Source: Candidatus Saccharimonadota bacterium
Lineage (GTDB): Bacteria > Patescibacteriota > Saccharimonadia > Saccharimonadales > Saccharimonadaceae
DNA length: 6,189 bases
NCBI GenBank assembly: GCA_905373345.1
Contig: CAJPSU010000044.1
Coordinates: 1 to 6,189, forward strand
Direction of reading: 5' to 3'
Shown: positions 5,768 to 6,189 of the stretch, one piece after another
How the letters are laid out: each line of letters opens with the position of its first letter
Numbering within the stretch: position 1 is the first letter of the stretch
Made by a program: the position numbers and the translations under genes
The notes under the pieces: model-generated
Told to the model about the DNA's origin: nothing
What the model saw: only the letters and a program-made list of their open reading frames with translations
The model's database searches: none

Positions 5768-6055
5768 CTACAATTTATCAATCAAATCTAGTAATCTTTT
5801 CCAGGATTCTCGTTTTGTATGATACCGATCTACATCAGCCGAAGCTTCTATTATCTCCGAAAGTAACGGGTACTGCTTCTTATTGATCCAATCTTGCATC
5901 TCAAGCGGATGTCCTAGCATGTCTGAGATAACCGCAGACTCACCAATGTCCGACAAGAAAAGATCAATGCCATCATCTCTAATTATATCCGCATACTGCC
6001 GGCAGTGCTCGACTACTTGCTCGTAAGTCATCTGCGGGTAACTTTTTTTACTCAT
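5768..6055 (-). CDS. Unrecognised 95-aa protein, stand-alone version of the 292-aa central domain
   Basis: Residues 8-95, nearly the whole protein, align without gaps to residues 75-162 of the 292-aa protein. Shared positions include QMTY-Q-V-HC at the start, DGID-x2-L-x-D, D-x-L-x2-PL-x2-Q-x-W, YP-x-L-x2-I-x-EA, then R-x2-W and a final D-x-L. The domain looks all-helical, with conserved tryptophans, a paired HC near the start and acidic residues; no catalytic motif I can name is present. The ATG is chosen because the only seven residues before the shared domain are short and polar. There is no Shine-Dalgarno; TGTAATAAT lies 8 nt upstream, suggesting a leaderless transcript. It heads a run of closely spaced genes (95-aa, 107-aa, small ORF, 292-aa, PHP). 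Function unknown. Confidence 0.85.
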   Translation of the reverse strand: MSKKSYPQMTYEQVVEHCRQYADIIRDDGIDLFLSDIGESAVISDMLGHPLEMQDWINKKQYPLLSEIIEASADVDRYHTKRESWKRLLDLIDKL

Positions 6056-6063
6056 AGCAAGAC

Positions 6064-6072
6064 ATTATTACA
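6064..6072 (-). promoter_or_regulatory. Extended -10-like TGTAATAAT before the 95-aa gene
   Basis: The minus strand reads TGT then AATAAT (5/6 to TATAAT), which has the TGn form of an extended -10 element and so does not require a good -35; none is seen. Eight bases separate it from the ATG at 6055, placing the transcript start at or just before the start codon. It follows directly on the TGA stop of the preceding gene. Confidence 0.4.
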
Positions 6073-6189
6073 TCAAGATGCATCAGTTTGCGGCAGTTGA
6101 AGCTGTGTGAACTTATACTGTATCTGTTTTACTATTTCGCCAGCACGCTTCAAATCATCAGTAACTTCCAGATCCGCGCCCAATTCGGC
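6073..6189 (-). CDS. 3' end of an unrecognised gene (partial)
   Basis: The frame is open from the right edge of the window through 38 codons to a TGA at 6073-6075. The peptide is charged and helix-like (TDDLKRAGEIVKQIQYKF, then TQLQLPQTDAS at the end). Codon use and amphipathic helix spacing look coding, and the stop lies just 17 nt before the 95-aa start codon, matching the tight packing elsewhere. Too little is present to name a family; the start and most of the protein lie outside the window. Confidence 0.6.
   Translation of the reverse strand, partial: AELGADLEVTDDLKRAGEIVKQIQYKFTQLQLPQTDAS

Overview
The window is a compact bacterial segment in which every supported gene lies on the minus strand, so it reads from the right edge to the left. 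Standard stops are used: TGA ends several genes and tryptophan is TGG. This excludes the recoded Absconditabacteria/Gracilibacteria genetic code. Very tight packing, a Pif1-like helicase with a small C-terminal domain, a short RNase HI, a PHP-family phosphoesterase and several lineage-type hypothetical proteins suggest a small-genome organism. My best guess is Candidatus Saccharibacteria (TM7) or another member of the Patescibacteria/CPR. That is an impression from protein style, not a search result.

Right part (6189 to about 4349): the 3' end of an unrecognised gene, then a 95-aa protein, a 107-aa protein only 5 nt behind it, an overlooked 56-aa small ORF, and a 292-aa protein. The 292-aa protein overlaps the start of a PHP-domain phosphoesterase by 16 nt. 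The 95-aa protein is almost entirely one domain, and that domain recurs, ungapped over 88 residues, in the middle of the 292-aa protein. This is the strongest unexplained signal in the window: an unrecognised family present twice in one cluster.

Middle (3202-3422): a 221-nt gene-free stretch between the PHP gene and the next gene. It holds a 16-bp perfect palindrome, a 17-bp inverted repeat plus a third copy of its half-site, a weak terminator candidate and the promoter of the next gene. It looks like a regulated junction between two transcription units.

Left part (3165 to 46): a 193-aa unknown protein with a strong Shine-Dalgarno sequence, RNase HI (rnhA) translated from a Shine-Dalgarno that overlaps the preceding stop codon, a 169-aa unknown protein, and a Pif1/RecD-like DNA helicase. 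RNase HI and Pif1-type helicases both deal with RNA-DNA hybrids and difficult replication structures, so the neighbourhood has a nucleic-acid-processing flavour. The PHP protein is probably also a nucleotide or RNA phosphoesterase.

Across the window two initiation styles alternate. Some genes have good Shine-Dalgarno sequences. Four others have a -10-like hexamer ending only 6-8 nt before the start codon and no Shine-Dalgarno, the signature expected of leaderless mRNAs. No tRNA, rRNA, CRISPR array, transposase or insertion sequence was seen.
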